Below, one piece after another: positions 34,233 to 46,264 of a DNA stretch of 64,000 nt. Under the pieces are notes generated by a model. That model did no database searches, was not told the DNA's origin, and saw only the letters and a program-made list of their open reading frames with translations. The number at the start of each line of letters is the position of its first letter. Within the stretch, counting starts at the first letter, position 1. The DNA is from Roridomyces roridus (Eukaryota > Basidiomycota > Agaricomycetes > Agaricales > Mycenaceae), in the NCBI GenBank assembly GCA_029378245.1, contig JARKIF010000004.1:2046001-2110000 (forward strand). The letters run 5' to 3'. The translations under genes and the position numbers were made by a program.

Positions 34233-37200
34233 TTGATGTATCACGGATTGGTCGTTGACCCACTGGACCGTGATGCATTACCGTCGGTCGGTGGCCAAGG
34301 TGCGTCATGCATCACACATGGTCGTCTGGAGCCACCCAAATGCAGTTTCCCTGCTTGGCGCGTGCCTCTCCATGCGCACCCCCGCTCGCTACCCAGGCGC
34401 TTGATTGCGCTTGATGGTCCGTGCACGACGGCGGCCCGCCTTCGCTCAATTAGGTAGTTTGTTTACACATGTTACGATCACCGCTCCTCGCTTCCTTCCT
34501 CCACTAGCCTCCCTCCTCCTCGACCCCTGGCGCTCCTCTGCCCTTCTCAATTCATACAATAGAATTTAAATACGCTCATACCTTCAAAATCCCCGTGCAG
34601 CCTCCGGAAACATCGTCAACGGGCTCCCTTTTCTTGGAATCCTCAGCTCATTTTGCGCGGGGCTTTGCGCTGCGGGGCTCATCCCTCTAGGAGCGCACTC
34701 TTGGAGATCTAAAAAAGACTCGTAGCAGGTCTTAGGTGCGTCCGAATACCATTTCAGGCCTTATCCACCGCTCAATTTTCACTACTCTGCTCGGCCTGCC
34801 CTTTGTCCGCCTCTGCCCTCAGCGCTTAGACGGCACCCGTGTCCTTTGCATCTCTCAAAGAATGTGACATAATTCTCGCGCTAATGGTGGCAACGTCTGC
34901 GACACTGCGTCGGCTTTGGCATGCACCGATCCCCTGGCCTGTTGCTGGCGCACTGGCTTCCCAGCCTCCACACTCTATGACTATCGTCGCTCTGTGCAAC
35001 ATTGGCTCATCTCTCTGCTCTCGCCGTCGCTCACCGGGGCAACCCTCCCGCCCACGCCACTCCCACCGCCTGCGTGGACGACTGTGTCGCTGCCGGAAAA
35101 CTGTTGCTTCCTTAGTGCTGCACCCTACGTAGTTTCATCCCTGACTATTCCTCTCGAAAACGTCCCCAACCAGCAGTGGCTTTTTTCCGCGCGTGCCTCC
35201 GCAGCTGGTTCTAGTCTTGCTGTCGCTTCTGTTCTGCTCCTCCTGTGCGCTGGGAAACAGCCCGACCTTGCATTTCTTTCTGCCTGGATCGGGACTGCGT
35301 TTCGTCTCCTGTTTGCCCTTTCCTCTGCAGCATGGCGCAAAGCAGTTTTGGAACTTGCCCGATCGTCGATGCAATCATGTAATTCAATCCCATTTATTCC
35401 AGACTTGTGATGGTACTGTCTTTCGACAAAACTGAGTGTATTTGTGGTGGATCGCTTCGGCACTATCGGCAACGCATTACGCATCGTTGATATGCAAGAA
35501 TCCGACGTCGATCAGCTGTCAGGAACGGGCTAGCCGACGCCAAGCCGGAACTGCCGGCACAAGTCCCGACGGCCCGCCATTGACTTTTCAGCGTTTCTGA
35601 ACAATAGTCGCAGCCTATCGTAGGAAAGGTTGTACTGATATGTACATACCATACATTGGATGGTCAAGAATATCAAAACCCGCTCAAAAGATGAAGTATG
35701 AGAGCCAGGAGGTCTGGACAACCGTTTGATCTACCCCCTTCACTGCGTTTTCGTCGAATATGGTGCCTTGAGACGGTTCCTGCCTTGCTTGTTGCTCTCC
35801 TGGACCAATGTATAGTTGAATTGAATCGGCATCAACCAAATTTGAACATGAGTTTGGAAGTGGAACGTCAAAGTGCTCGAAACCGACCTTCGAGCATAAT
35901 GGTTCTCGCTGATGCTGCCTAACGCTTACCGACCACCTAGAAATGTTCGCCTTATTTCTTTCCTCACGCTCAACCAACCACCGGGCAACTTGTATCCTCC
36001 TTTTCTGATTATCTGGGGGAGCCCTTTTCTTGCTTCGTTGACCTACATCCGTGATACAGGTCTCAAGATAAAAACCATTTAGTTCAAACCTGATTTTTGA
36101 CCCTCCAGAATTCCGAAGTCCCAAGTTTAAAATCCATCTTTCAAGTGAGTAGATGATGCCCACAGGTGCCGACAAGAACGCATCGCTGCATAGCCAAAGT
36201 TACAAGGGTAGAAATATGGTTGCATTACAAGTGAACCTCTTTTCCCCTGGCGCCCATTCTGACCACAAAAACTATCAGGCATTACTCGGACGAGCAACAT
36301 ACACCCCGGGAAAACAAATGGAGCACCAGAAAAAATCGCTGGACCCATTGCCGAGGCGATTTGACTGCAATTCGGACTTATGCTGATAATAGACGGTGAA
36401 TTTTTACCAGTCCCCGAGCTCTCGCCTGATCTTGATACGGTTCTGAGACGAAAGCCGGGTGCCGTTAGAGAATTCAGCCCGTTTTTGTTACATACGAAGG
36501 GATGCGAGTTGCACGGAGTCGTCCAGAAATGGCCATTTTGTGGCTGTACCTCTGCCATCATCTCTCCTCCCACCACCATCCTCGCTTTCGTGCAAGCCAC
36601 ACAGCTCCTCAACTGCCTCAGAACTCCGGGAGATGGATGAAATATGTACTCAGGGTGTACGGTGCGTCTTTTAGCCTGCCCAGATCTTGGCTTTGGTGGC
36701 CAGAGCCGTGTCAATGTCCGCCACGTCTCCTTGCGCTGAGCTCCGTCATACTGACCAAAAGCCGCCTGAACCGGGTCGAGCCCACTTCAGACGATCTTTG
36801 CGACACCGCACCGAGAATTCTGGGCTGTTTGTCTGCTAGAGAGCTGACTTTTTTTCGCTCAGGGAATCGGAATATATTGGCGTCGAGTAACTGAGGCTCG
36901 CTGGGTCTCGTACGCGGAGTCTCACCCATAGGCACTCGGCGGGACCATCTGAGCTTCGAGTACTGCGACGAAGCAAGCTATTTCTATCCAGGGTCGTGCT
37001 CGGTGCCATGCCGCGGCTACTCGCTTGCCCTCCCCTCAAACGCTCCAGCTTCACCCCAGCCCATTCGTCCGACAACGCCTTGGTCTGCTTCTCTCGCAGA
37101 CCACCCTGGGCTTGACTGCTGTCCGCTGCATGCAATCCCGAGGACGCACCCGCCGACTCCATTTGCTGTGCCGCTACGCACATCCTAAAGCATCCTACCG

Positions 37201-38434
37201 ACCCTCACATCGCTCCATGCCCACTGTGCATGAACACCCCCTTCCAAACACTCCCATTGGGCTCCATGCAGCTGCAGCGTCGATGCCGCTGTAGCTGCCA
37301 CCCCCACCAGGTACTGGCCTGTCTACAGCGGTCTGAGACCGCTCGGAAGAGCAGTGCCCTTTGGAGTGGATCACACCATTTTATCCGCGTGTGCCAGGCT
37401 GCCTGTGCCGCAGCTGTCTCAGTGTCTGCCGTCCATGCTCCTCCGCTCACCTGTAGTCGCGCGAGGGCCGTACTCGCTTTCTACTCCCCTCCACACGCAG
37501 GGCCTAATCCTCTCACGAGGCTGCGGCTGTGGGAGACGAGGGTAATTCGGTATTTGCTGCGGGCGTCATGGGTCGGGTGTCATGGATCGCGCTCACGTCG
37601 GGTTTGGACCCGGTGACGTGCCATGGCCTGACACTGAGGGTGCAATCTTGATACGGAGGGGGTTTCGACGTAGACGGTGACCTTGCTCTCACGTGAGAGC
37701 AAGGCGCGGATACCCCGAGCACCCGCTGCGTGCAGTCACCGCTGCAGCGGTGTCGCTTCGCTCGCCCGCCGTTCCATACCTAAGCTGCCGAGCATTCCCT
37801 CCCGGAACCCATGACGCCACCGCTGCGGGAGACGAGGATGAGGTACGGCGGCCTCCCCTCAGTGTGCACCTCGCCGCGGGTCTCGAGTCTCAGGTTTAGG
37901 CCGGTTTGGGCTCGGTGAGAGCGCGCTCGGATCGCGAGACCTCAATACGGAGGGGTATAGGCATTGCAGTGGGACGACAGGCAGGCCGATGGCGTGCCGC
38001 AGGTGCATTGTGACTGTCGATGGATGGGAGATCGTGCAGGGTACATGGCTCTTGCCCTCCCCTCGGAATGTCTTTTATACTAGTCTAATTAACTATTCCA
38101 TCTATTCGCTCCCGTATCCAATTTTTTCGGGTTTTTTTCGGATTTTACTATTTATCTTTCGAGGGTGGCTGCCCGTTGTTGATGGCGACTACTAGATTGC
38201 TTGATCGTCGCGCATCACATTTTGAGACATTATGTCATTCCCTTCCCAAAAGGGATGCCTCGCCCTCGTCGTGAATGACAGCGACCACGCTGCCATGCTC
38301 GTTGCGAGCTTGGCAAGCTCAGCCGGATTTGGCTTGTACCGGACGACCAAGTGTGATGTATCACGGACCTTGGCCAATGACCGAGAATGATACATCACGG
38401 TAGAGTGGGTCGGGGACCGACCGTGATGTATCAT
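34233..38434. mobile_element. Candidate 4.2 kb TIR element (TGATGTATCACGG ends)
   Basis: About 100-120 bp at the left (34233-~34350) is repeated in inverted orientation at the right (~38320-38434). Shared blocks are TGATGTATCACGG, GACC...GTGGGTC, GTGATGNATNACG-ACCTTGGCC and GACGACCA. Each arm contains palindromic GTGATGTATCAC units. No clear target-site duplication, so two separate insertions of one small repeat remain possible. The interior carries no recognisable domain; its longest frames (minus strand 35684-36175 and 36127-36714) resemble nothing known to me. The interior also holds a perfect 24-bp palindrome at 37681-37704. Confidence 0.45.
37681..37704. repeat. Perfect 24-bp palindrome
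   Basis: The half-site CCTTGCTCTCAC is followed immediately by its exact reverse complement, with no spacer. It lies inside the candidate 34233-38434 element. A cruciform, a protein-binding site or the scar of an inverted insertion are all possible. Confidence 0.6.
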
Positions 38435-39480
38435 TGCCCCAGGTGCTGGTGGGATTGGGTGAAGGCCAAGCTGGCTTGGGCCTTCCGTCCCCGTCCTGAA
38501 ATCCAGAGGCCGCTAAGAAATTCAAGACAAGGAGTGTCGAAAATTAACCAAATAATAACCTGAAGATCTAAGAAGAATATCGGTGAGGGTGGGTGGGAAA
38601 AAGAAAAGGAAGCCGACGACTCAGCGCTCTGCTCTTGAAGAGCTCTTGAGGAACGTCGGCGGCGGCATTGTGGTGGCACGAAAGCGGAACTGTCACGCCT
38701 GTGACTTTCTCTCGAACAAAAACCTAACTCTTTGGCACGCTCGTGCCTCACTTAGCCTAGACTAGCAAAATGTGGCTATGCACTGTCAATGAGTGGCACA
38801 AGCTGAGGTGCGAGAACTCAACTCCGGACTCTCGTCTCGGGCTACAAATCGCCATATCCCCTCCTTGAAAGTCCAATAGTGTGCACCGCAAGTTGTGGAG
38901 CGAAAGAGCAGGAAATGAGTGAGTTTGGATGGGTCGCCAACGACCCATTTCCATCAAATCTTCGACTATTTGTTCTTGTTTCTCGCCCAACCTCACCCCC
39001 TGCATCTCACGTGTTACTGAAGAATTGCTCGCATGACTCGAGACTGGCAGATTTCTCCGTTTACTCATTCAATTACAGGCTACAAACCATACCCACCACT
39101 AGTTGCACCCTTCTACTCGGAAACCTTGACACAGAGCTTCACCCTCGACTTATTCTACTCTTGAAACCCGTGTGGCAAAGTACTGTGTTGATCCTGCCAG
39201 CCACCCTTCGCTCGATTTCACACAGGTGTACCGGTTCGAGCATAATTGAGGTGTAGTTCGAACTTCTTTTCGGTCCTGCGAGATTTGTTTTATCTGTATT
39301 CCGCTCTCTCGATTTTTGGCCAACCCCAGTTCGTTCCGTAGATCTAGATCTGCGTCTCTTGAAAATTTTCTTGTGTTCCATCCAACTTCGAACCAATGTT
39401 GTTTATGTCACGTTCAAGCTCAAAGGGAACGGCAACAACACGCCTGGGTGTAGCGGATACCAGTGTGTTTATTTCCTGAA
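38435..39480. other. Intergenic, no gene seen
   Basis: Short frames only on both strands (longest 125 codons from 38879, without domain-like composition). No repeat pair with clear ends was found here. Confidence 0.3.
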
Positions 39481-40375
39481 CATGCGGCCGTTCGATTCGG
39501 CATTGGGTGTTGCTAAGTGTGGACAGTGTTTTTTTTTTTTTTTTTCCTGCTGAGATCGTTGAAGGTATGATTTCGTTTTGATGAATTCCGCTGTGCACGG
39601 AGTGCTTCGTCGCCCGTTTGAATTCCTCTTGCCCGACGAATCATCATGGGAATGGAGGTGGTTTTCGTAGGTTCTCACGGTTGAAATGGCAGAATGTCAT
39701 CTTGTTCAGGCACTTTGTCGCCCTCAGAACTCTTCAACCACACTTGAACTTTGATTCCTATTGCAGCGCCTGGTTGCACGAGGTTGTGCGTTCCGCGAAA
39801 TATACCGGGAGAAGTCTCCACCTGCGGAGAACCCTGTTCGATTCGGGGCCGGGCGTTGATTGACAAATTCAACGGGATGCGGGTTTTTTTTTTAGCTTCC
39901 AGGAGTCCACGTCCTGAAAGTTGATAATAATTGGTCTTATTCTTCGAGTTGGAACCTGTTGGAACTTGGTTGATTCCACTCGTGCAACGAAAATCACTCT
40001 CAGGCTGAGCAGTCTACGTTTTTTTTTCGTTGGCTTTCACGGTTGACCTGGTTCAATTTACAGTTGAACTTGAAGTCGTTGGATGGTACACACCAAGGCA
40101 CTTGGTCACCCTCAGAACCCTTCGACTACACTTGGACTTCGATTCCCATTTCAGCGCCAGGTTGCGCGAGGTCGTGCGTTCCGCGAAATATAAATCGTGA
40201 GAATTCCTCTGCGGAAGACCCTGTTCGATTCGGGGCCGGGCGTTGACTTGTACCAAGGGCACCCTTTTTAGGCGCAGAAAACCCGTTCACTGTTCAGGAA
40301 TCAGCGCGACTCACCTCTCATTCACAGCGATGATCGGCACAAATGCCCCGTCCGACTCAGGGTGGGGGCATGCCT
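39481..40375 (+). repeat. T-arm repeat cluster 3 with ~385-bp direct repeat
   Basis: T-arm cores on plus at about 39490, 39837, 40223 and a diverged one at 40350. Two of the units form a direct repeat with a period of about 385 bp: GCGTTCCGCGAAATATA, GACCCTGTTCGATTCGGGGC-like cores and CACTTGGTCACCCTCAGAAC-like blocks occur at 39710-39860 and again at 40095-40250. Each core can fold as a 5-bp stem with the TTCGATT loop. T-runs of about 16 (39529-39545) and 9 (40019-40027) lie downstream of cores. No ORF. Confidence 0.65.
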
Positions 40376-40575
40376 GAATTGGGAGGTATTAGTAGTGATT
40401 TTTTCCTCGACGCTCATCGACGCTGAGTCAATGCTGAGTGCTTTCTCGAGTCCTGATGCGCACAAACAGGGGCTCACTGTGAGTTCATGTTGATGATGGC
40501 ATTTACGGCAATCGCCGACCCGCTCCTCTTCTGGCACCCACGGCCGTGCTGCTGCAATCGCCCTCTTATCCAGCC

Positions 40576-42736
40576 ATGGCAGCAGCAGAAGTGTCTTCCT
40601 CTCCTTCCCAATCCTCCTTTGTCTTCCCCCGCCCTCCTTCACCCACAAAACCCAATGCGCATCCCTACCCTATCAAAACGACAGCGACCGGCGTCCTCTC
40701 GCGCTCCAACTCTGTCACAGCGTCTCCATCCAGCCGACACCACTACGTGCCCACCCCACCGTCCCCGTCTCCTAGCGCCAAGGAAGATGGCGGACACGGC
40801 GCTGCACGGCGGAGCGAGTACAGAGGGCATCGGTACAGCAGGAGTTTGAGCAGCAGCGAGGACATGTACCTCCCTTCTCCTTCTCATGAAGACGGCACGA
40901 CCAAGGAACCTCAAGGCCCCCGTGCGCTGCCGATCCCGCCCAATGTCACGAACAACAGCAGAGCGAGCCTCAATATGCAGAATCCCGAGCCGCGGATATC
41001 CCCAAAACGATGGACGCCGGAGCAGCTTGCTGCTCATCTGGGACAGGCTGTATCCCAGGAGGCGGGCGAGTGGGCTGTTCAGAGGGGTGTTGGAGGCAAG
41101 GCCTTTATGCGCATGGCAGAGGAGGATATGATTCGTATGGGGTCCGTTTTCTCCCCTTTGTCTATAGCTAGTCCTAATACATCACAGAGCTCCTGCTTCC
41201 CTGCGTCCCATTGCGCGTGCCCTTCGCCAAGAAACCCTCCAAGCCCAACTAGACTCACCCATCTCTTCCTCTGGGAGTGAATCTGGCTTCCCATCTTACC
41301 CGCCAACTCGCATGTCTCCCACTCGACGCACTATGAACGCCTCACCCACACGTATCGAGGAAGTCGACGAGTCTGGCGAACACCACCCGCCTGGCGCGGG
41401 TGAAGACGATGACGACACGCCCTCCAAATACCGCACACCCCACATCAGGGCCTCTGCTGCGCCCTTCTCCTCCTCCCCGTCCAACCCATTCAACGCCGAT
41501 GCAGGTGGCCGATTCCGTAACGGCCGTGTCCGGGGGATGGTTCGCTCATTTGAGAGCAGCGGAAGTGAGAGTGGGAGCGAGTGGGATGGATCGCCTGAAC
41601 GCGCTGTCAATGGGGGCAGTGGGTTCAGGCGCCCAAGGACGATCAGTGCGAACAGTGCTGGGAGTGCGAGCCCATTCCGCTCAGGCAGTGGTTTCCGTGT
41701 TAACGGCAGCCAGGAGAGTCTGGGTAGTGGGAGCGAATTTGGTGCGGGCTCGACGGTACGGCCGCAGCGAGCGTTGCCTGCGAGGCCGGATGGGATTGAG
41801 GTGGGTGTTGTCGTGGACGAACCCGCTTCTCTTCCCGCCGCTGGAGTCAATGGGCAAGACGAGTTGACGGTGGAAGAATTGCTTGCCCAAGACCCATCGT
41901 GGCAGAGTGCGGCGGGTAGTAGCAAGACGTGGAGGAGGAGGACGTGGAGAAAGAGTCGGGGCAAGGCGGCTGCGCCTGTGGATTGGGCGATGGATGATGA
42001 CCAACAGCAGCCTGTCGTGCAGCAGAATACCGGTGGGCGGCCTCTTCCCCCGAGACCTGTGCCGAGACCGTTACCGCGCTCGACGTCGGGGGTGCATGCG
42101 TGGGAGGCGGAGGATGGCGTTGTAGGGAATACGGTCAAGAAGGTGGCGGCTCCTATCTCTGCCGCTGAGGTCTTCGCGGCTGCGCCGTTGGATTCATTGA
42201 CTGAGGAGAAGGGCAAGTCGAGAAGCCCGTCGGAGGAGCAAGAAGTTCAAGCTCAGCAAGCCAAGGAGAGGGAGCAGGCTACGGCTGCTGCTGTCGCGCG
42301 TGGACGTGAACGCGGGGCTGCTGTCCGGGCGGCGGTGGTCAAGGCGCAGAGGGAGGCTGAGAGGGAGGGAGTTGTGCTGAGGGGGATGGTGGAGGCGTTT
42401 AGGGTGAGATTAGAGGAGGTTGAGAGGAAAGTTGGGGAGATGGAGGGGAGGGTGGAGGCTGCTGAGGCTGCTTCTACTGATAAGGAGGAGGAAGACAAGA
42501 AGGCAGCAGCCCCGACAACCCTGACGATTGCGCAACGCCTGAATCCGTGTCGGTTGTTGGAGATATTTGCTATTCAGCAGGACCGGAATCGCAATCGCAA
42601 TCGGAAGGGCGAGGATTATGGGTTTGTGGGGCCGACGACGATTAGCGGGCTGCCGTCGTATGTGTTGCTTGTCGGGCTTGGGGTTTGTGCGGTTGTGTTG
42701 AGGGTGCTCGTGAGGAGGGGTGCCAGGAGAGTGTGA
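40576..42736 (+). CDS. SAM-domain protein with coiled coil and C-terminal membrane anchor
   Basis: Exons 40576-41141 and 41188-42736, joined by a 46-nt intron (GTCCGT donor, CTAAT branch site, CACAG acceptor), give 704 aa. Residues about 145-205 fit a SAM domain (RWTPEQLAAHLGQAV, GKAFMRMAEEDMIRMG, then ASLRPIARALRQE across the intron). N-terminal and middle parts are Ser/Pro-rich and probably disordered. About 560-630 is an Arg/Glu/Ala-rich coiled coil (VRLEEVERKVGEMEGRVEAA). The last ~25 residues form one hydrophobic helix (SYVLLVGLGVCAVVLRVLV) followed by basic residues, as in tail-anchored proteins. SAM domains mediate protein-protein oligomerisation. An organelle-surface scaffold is a plausible role, but the partner is unknown. 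The ATG chosen follows CAGCC. Confidence 0.75.
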
Positions 42737-43547
42737 AGTTCCTTCGCCTTTCTTGCATTCACCGCATTCACCACTGGAAACCGTGCCCTTGCCATTGCCT
42801 ATCCCTCCGACCCCCACTTTCCCGACGCCGATTCTCCCGCCGTCGATTCTCCCCTCCCCTCCCTCCCATTGCACATAACTTATCTATTCTTCTTTCCATC
42901 TCTCCCGATTTCCACTCATCCATTCATCCATTCATCCATTCATCCATTTATATTCGACGACCTCTGCTTGTACTAATTTTCACGACCACGACCACTGATA
43001 CGATACTTACGATCTACGCGCGCGCGATGACTTGCTACGACCCTTGCGATGTCTGTTTGCTGTGAATATACGAGGATGGATTATTTCGGAGGAGAGGCAA
43101 ATGATTTACGATCAAATGCGTCCGAACTTGGACTTGACTTGGACCACTTTCACATCTTCAAGTCGTCGACGAGTCGAGAAAGGCGTGGATAATCACGACG
43201 GCGCCCTTTCAATTTCGTGTCATGCGTACGCGTTCGCCCACAGTGACCAGATGCCGCCATCAATCGTCATCGAATCGCCCACTGGCCGGTGTACCACGTC
43301 CTCATCCGATTCACTTGCAATTCACGCACGTTAATCTCATTCAACGAATCCTTATCTCTTACTTTCTGCCGGCCTGCGTCGCATCCCTGCCGCCTCTATT
43401 TACCCACTGGCCGCTGGACCGCGTCGACTTGCAATTTATTCGGCTACGCATTCTACATTTCTACAGGACGATGCGTAAACGAAACCATTGTCTCTTGCCT
43501 TCTGCCGACGTGCCTCGTAGCCCTGCCGCACTCCAGCTTCCGAGTCC
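42737..43547. other. Intergenic with an 8-bp microsatellite
   Basis: At about 42914-42950 the unit TCATCCAT is repeated about four and a half times. The remainder is CT-rich 3' flank of the SAM gene and unassigned sequence, with no gene. Confidence 0.5.
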
Positions 43548-43555
43548 TTAAAAGC

Positions 43556-43986
43556 AGTGTTCGCCCAGAGGGCTTTGAATCAGGGTCCCGGAAGCTCAAA
43601 GGCCTTGCAAAGGTCAAAGGGCTTTTCTCATAGGGCATCTCAAAGGCCTCTGAGAAAAAATCACATTTTTTGGAACATTATTTACGGTCACAGAACCGTG
43701 ACAGAAACACAGAGATGAGCAGTTTTCTGAATGCCGAGAACAAGACAGCTAATTTTTCTTTCTGTTTGAGTAGAAATGATGCCAACAAAGGGGGCTGGTT
43801 GTTGTGACTCGTCGGTGCGACTTGATGCGCCTCCCGCCGGTGATTGATCGATTGATTGATGCGAAAAGCACGTGATCTCATAGGGCTCTGAGAGCTTTGA
43901 AATGTCATGAAAATTTTCATAGCCCTCTGCAGAGGGGTCTCAAAGGGCTATGAGCTCATAGGGCTTTACCCCTTGGGCGAACACTG
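43556..43986. mobile_element. hAT MITE, 431 bp, in the monooxygenase promoter
   Basis: TIR CAGTGTTCGCCC at 43556 and GGGCGAACACTG ending at 43986, flanked by the exact 8-bp duplication CTTAAAAG at 43548-43555 and 43987-43994. The interior contains several inverted AAAGGGCTATGA / TCATAGGGCTTT motifs, including the palindromic CTATGAGCTCATAG. The right end is only 54 bp from the ATG of the FAD monooxygenase gene, so the element likely supplies or disrupts its promoter or 5' UTR. Confidence 0.85.
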
Positions 43987-44040
43987 CTTAAAAGGCACCG
44001 TCAATGCAGCATCCATATCTCGAACGAGTATCCAACCTAA

Positions 44041-45558
44041 ATGTCTCAAGAACAAGAACACACCACTCCTCTTACTGTATCGATCGTCGGTGCTGGTATA
44101 GCGGGGTTGACTGCCGCCACGGCCTTGAGGCGGAATGGGTTTACCGTCCATGTCTGTATTCTTTTCTTCTTTCTCCTCCTCCTCTTCCTCCTCCTTGTCC
44201 CTGCTGAGATTTGATATTTGGCACAGGTATACGAAGCCGACGAGCACAAGGTCGAAGTGGGAACTGCGCTTGGTGTCCCGCCGAATGGTGTAAGGGTCCT
44301 CGAGTCCCTCGGTGGGCTTGACAAGGCGAATCTGCATGGTGTGCCGAACCAGGGGCAGGTGATGTTTAATGCGTCGACTGGTGCTGTGTTCAAGACGGTC
44401 GAGTGGTTGCTGCCTTTGCTTAAAACCAATCCGGTGGGTATTTTTTATTTATTGCGGTGGATGAGTTGGATACTAAATTGCATCGAGATTCTCCTTGTTC
44501 ACCGCAGTGACCTCTACGCGGAGCTCGAGCGCCTGGCGCTGGGTCCGGGTGAGGGGCCTCCTGTGGTGTTACACTTGGCGAGCAAGATCGTGGACTGCGA
44601 TGTGGAGAAAGGTGTCTTGACCCTCGACAATGGACAAATCGTCCAAAGCGACCTGATCGTCGGTGCAGATGGTATTAATGTGCGCCTCTTTCGTCGGTTT
44701 TTCTTGCGTGGACTCATCCAGTCCTTTCAGTCTACCATACGCACCCACATCCTGGGCTACAAGGAGAGAGCACAGACCATGGCCTGCGTCTATCGCGCTG
44801 TTCTCGAGGTTGACAAGTTCGCCCAGGGCGACCTCGCGTGGCTCGAAGAGATCAGCATTACGGCGCCCTACACCATCTTCCCGACCTCTGGACCTCGTCG
44901 CATGATCACGGTTTATCCCTGCCACGATGGCACTCTGCTCAACTTTATCTGTGCCTTCGAGGACCCGCTTCAGGACGATCCTAGTGCGTATCCTTACATG
45001 TGATGCACATCCTGAATCCTGACGATCAGCAGACTGGGTTCCCTCTGGCACACACGCCGACATCGAGGCCCTCTTCCCGGACCTGCATGAAAAGTTCAAG
45101 CCCCTACTCGCTGCGCTGCCCGACGTCGTGATGAAGTGGCGGCTCCGCCAGCTACCTGTACTCCCCACCTGGGTCCGCGGGCGTGCACTTCTCGTGGGTG
45201 ACGCCGCGCATGCGTCATTGCCGTTCCTCCAACAGGGCTCTGGGCTGGCGATCGAAGCTGGTGCGGCGCTGCGTGCGTTGTTTCCAAAAGGCACCAAGTC
45301 CGCGGACGTTCCGGCGCGGGTGGCGGCTTACGAGCTGTGTAAGCCTCGGGGTGATTTTGTGGTGACCGAGTCGGTGCAGCAGATGGTGGTTCCGGAGAAG
45401 CGGGGGGAGATTTTTCGGTGTGAGTGCTTTCTTTCTCTGTCTTGACTTGCAGCTGAAGGCAATGCCTAGCGGTGGAGATGCAGGCCAAGATGATGGAGTA
45501 TGATATCGCTCAAGTGGCGGAGGAGTTCTACAGGGAGAAGTTTTTGAAGGCGGATTAG
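44041..45558 (+). CDS. FAD-dependent monooxygenase (salicylate hydroxylase-like)
   Basis: Six exons, 44041-44151, 44227-44433, 44488-44679, 44731-44983, 45033-45419 and 45470-45558, close to 412 aa. Residues 17-22 form the FAD-binding GAGIAG (SIVGAGIAGLTAATALRR); VHRSDLYAELERLAL and QSDLIVGADG follow in order (DG motif), then LLVGDAAHASLPFLQQGSG (GD motif contacting FAD). This is the class A flavoprotein hydroxylase pattern: NAD(P)H-dependent hydroxylation of an aromatic ring, cytosolic. The substrate cannot be told from sequence. Introns 2 and 3 are multiples of three without stops, so their retention would keep the frame. The acceptor of intron 2 is supported by the pseudogene copy at 50281, which keeps a clearer TTTCCAG at the same point. 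A MITE lies directly upstream. Confidence 0.85.
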
Positions 45559-46264
45559 TATTATCGTAGGTATCGGATGTAGTAAATGCGCCAAAGCATC
45601 TCCTTCTGTTCCTGACTTCCGTTTCGGCGGCTTGCAACAATTGCAAATGTCGACCCTTTGGCACCAAGGTACGTTCCAGCAGTTCCAGCTTTTGACTGCA
45701 AGGCTCCAGCATGAAGCTCGCTATTTTCCCTCACTGTTTGGCTGGCTAGCACCCTATGTTGGAGTTTGAATTTGGGCAAGCTGCTGCGCGCTCGCAGAAT
45801 CTCGGAGAATTACCGGAGATGCGTACAGCCTATGCGTAGTTGGCGGGTCACACGGCGGCTGCGCCGCAACCTTTTTCTGGAGTAGTATATAAGTAGGGTA
45901 CGGACTGGATTGTACTTTACCGGTTTGCAACGAAGTTCCCCTTGTTGCAGTCTCTCGTATATTCATCTGGGGCTCATTTAAACACCCTAAGATTGGACTA
46001 TTCAAGTCACCGTTTCCCGAGCATTCAACTTTTGAAGCTGCGGGACAGCGGTTGGTTCCAATTCGCTTGGATCTGCGACCTCACCTCGTGCGAGAGGTTT
46101 GATGGCATTTCTTAGAAGCCGATTTTTGAACAATAACTTTCACATCGTATCGGCCTTGGGCTGGTATGTAGCATAGCCAATTCTATCTACCGTAGGACGC
46201 TGCACCTTCAGCTACGTGCCTGCAAATCCAAGTTCAAAATCCGAAAACAAACAAGAGAATGACC
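45559..46264. other. Intergenic between convergent genes
   Basis: No gene was recognised. A TATA-like TATATAAG at about 45888, with no ORF of note downstream. Confidence 0.3.

Noticed and set aside
35684..36714. Two long minus-strand open frames (163 and 195 codons)
   Set aside because: No start context, domain-like composition or splice-consistent extension; they overlap each other and lie inside a candidate transposon.
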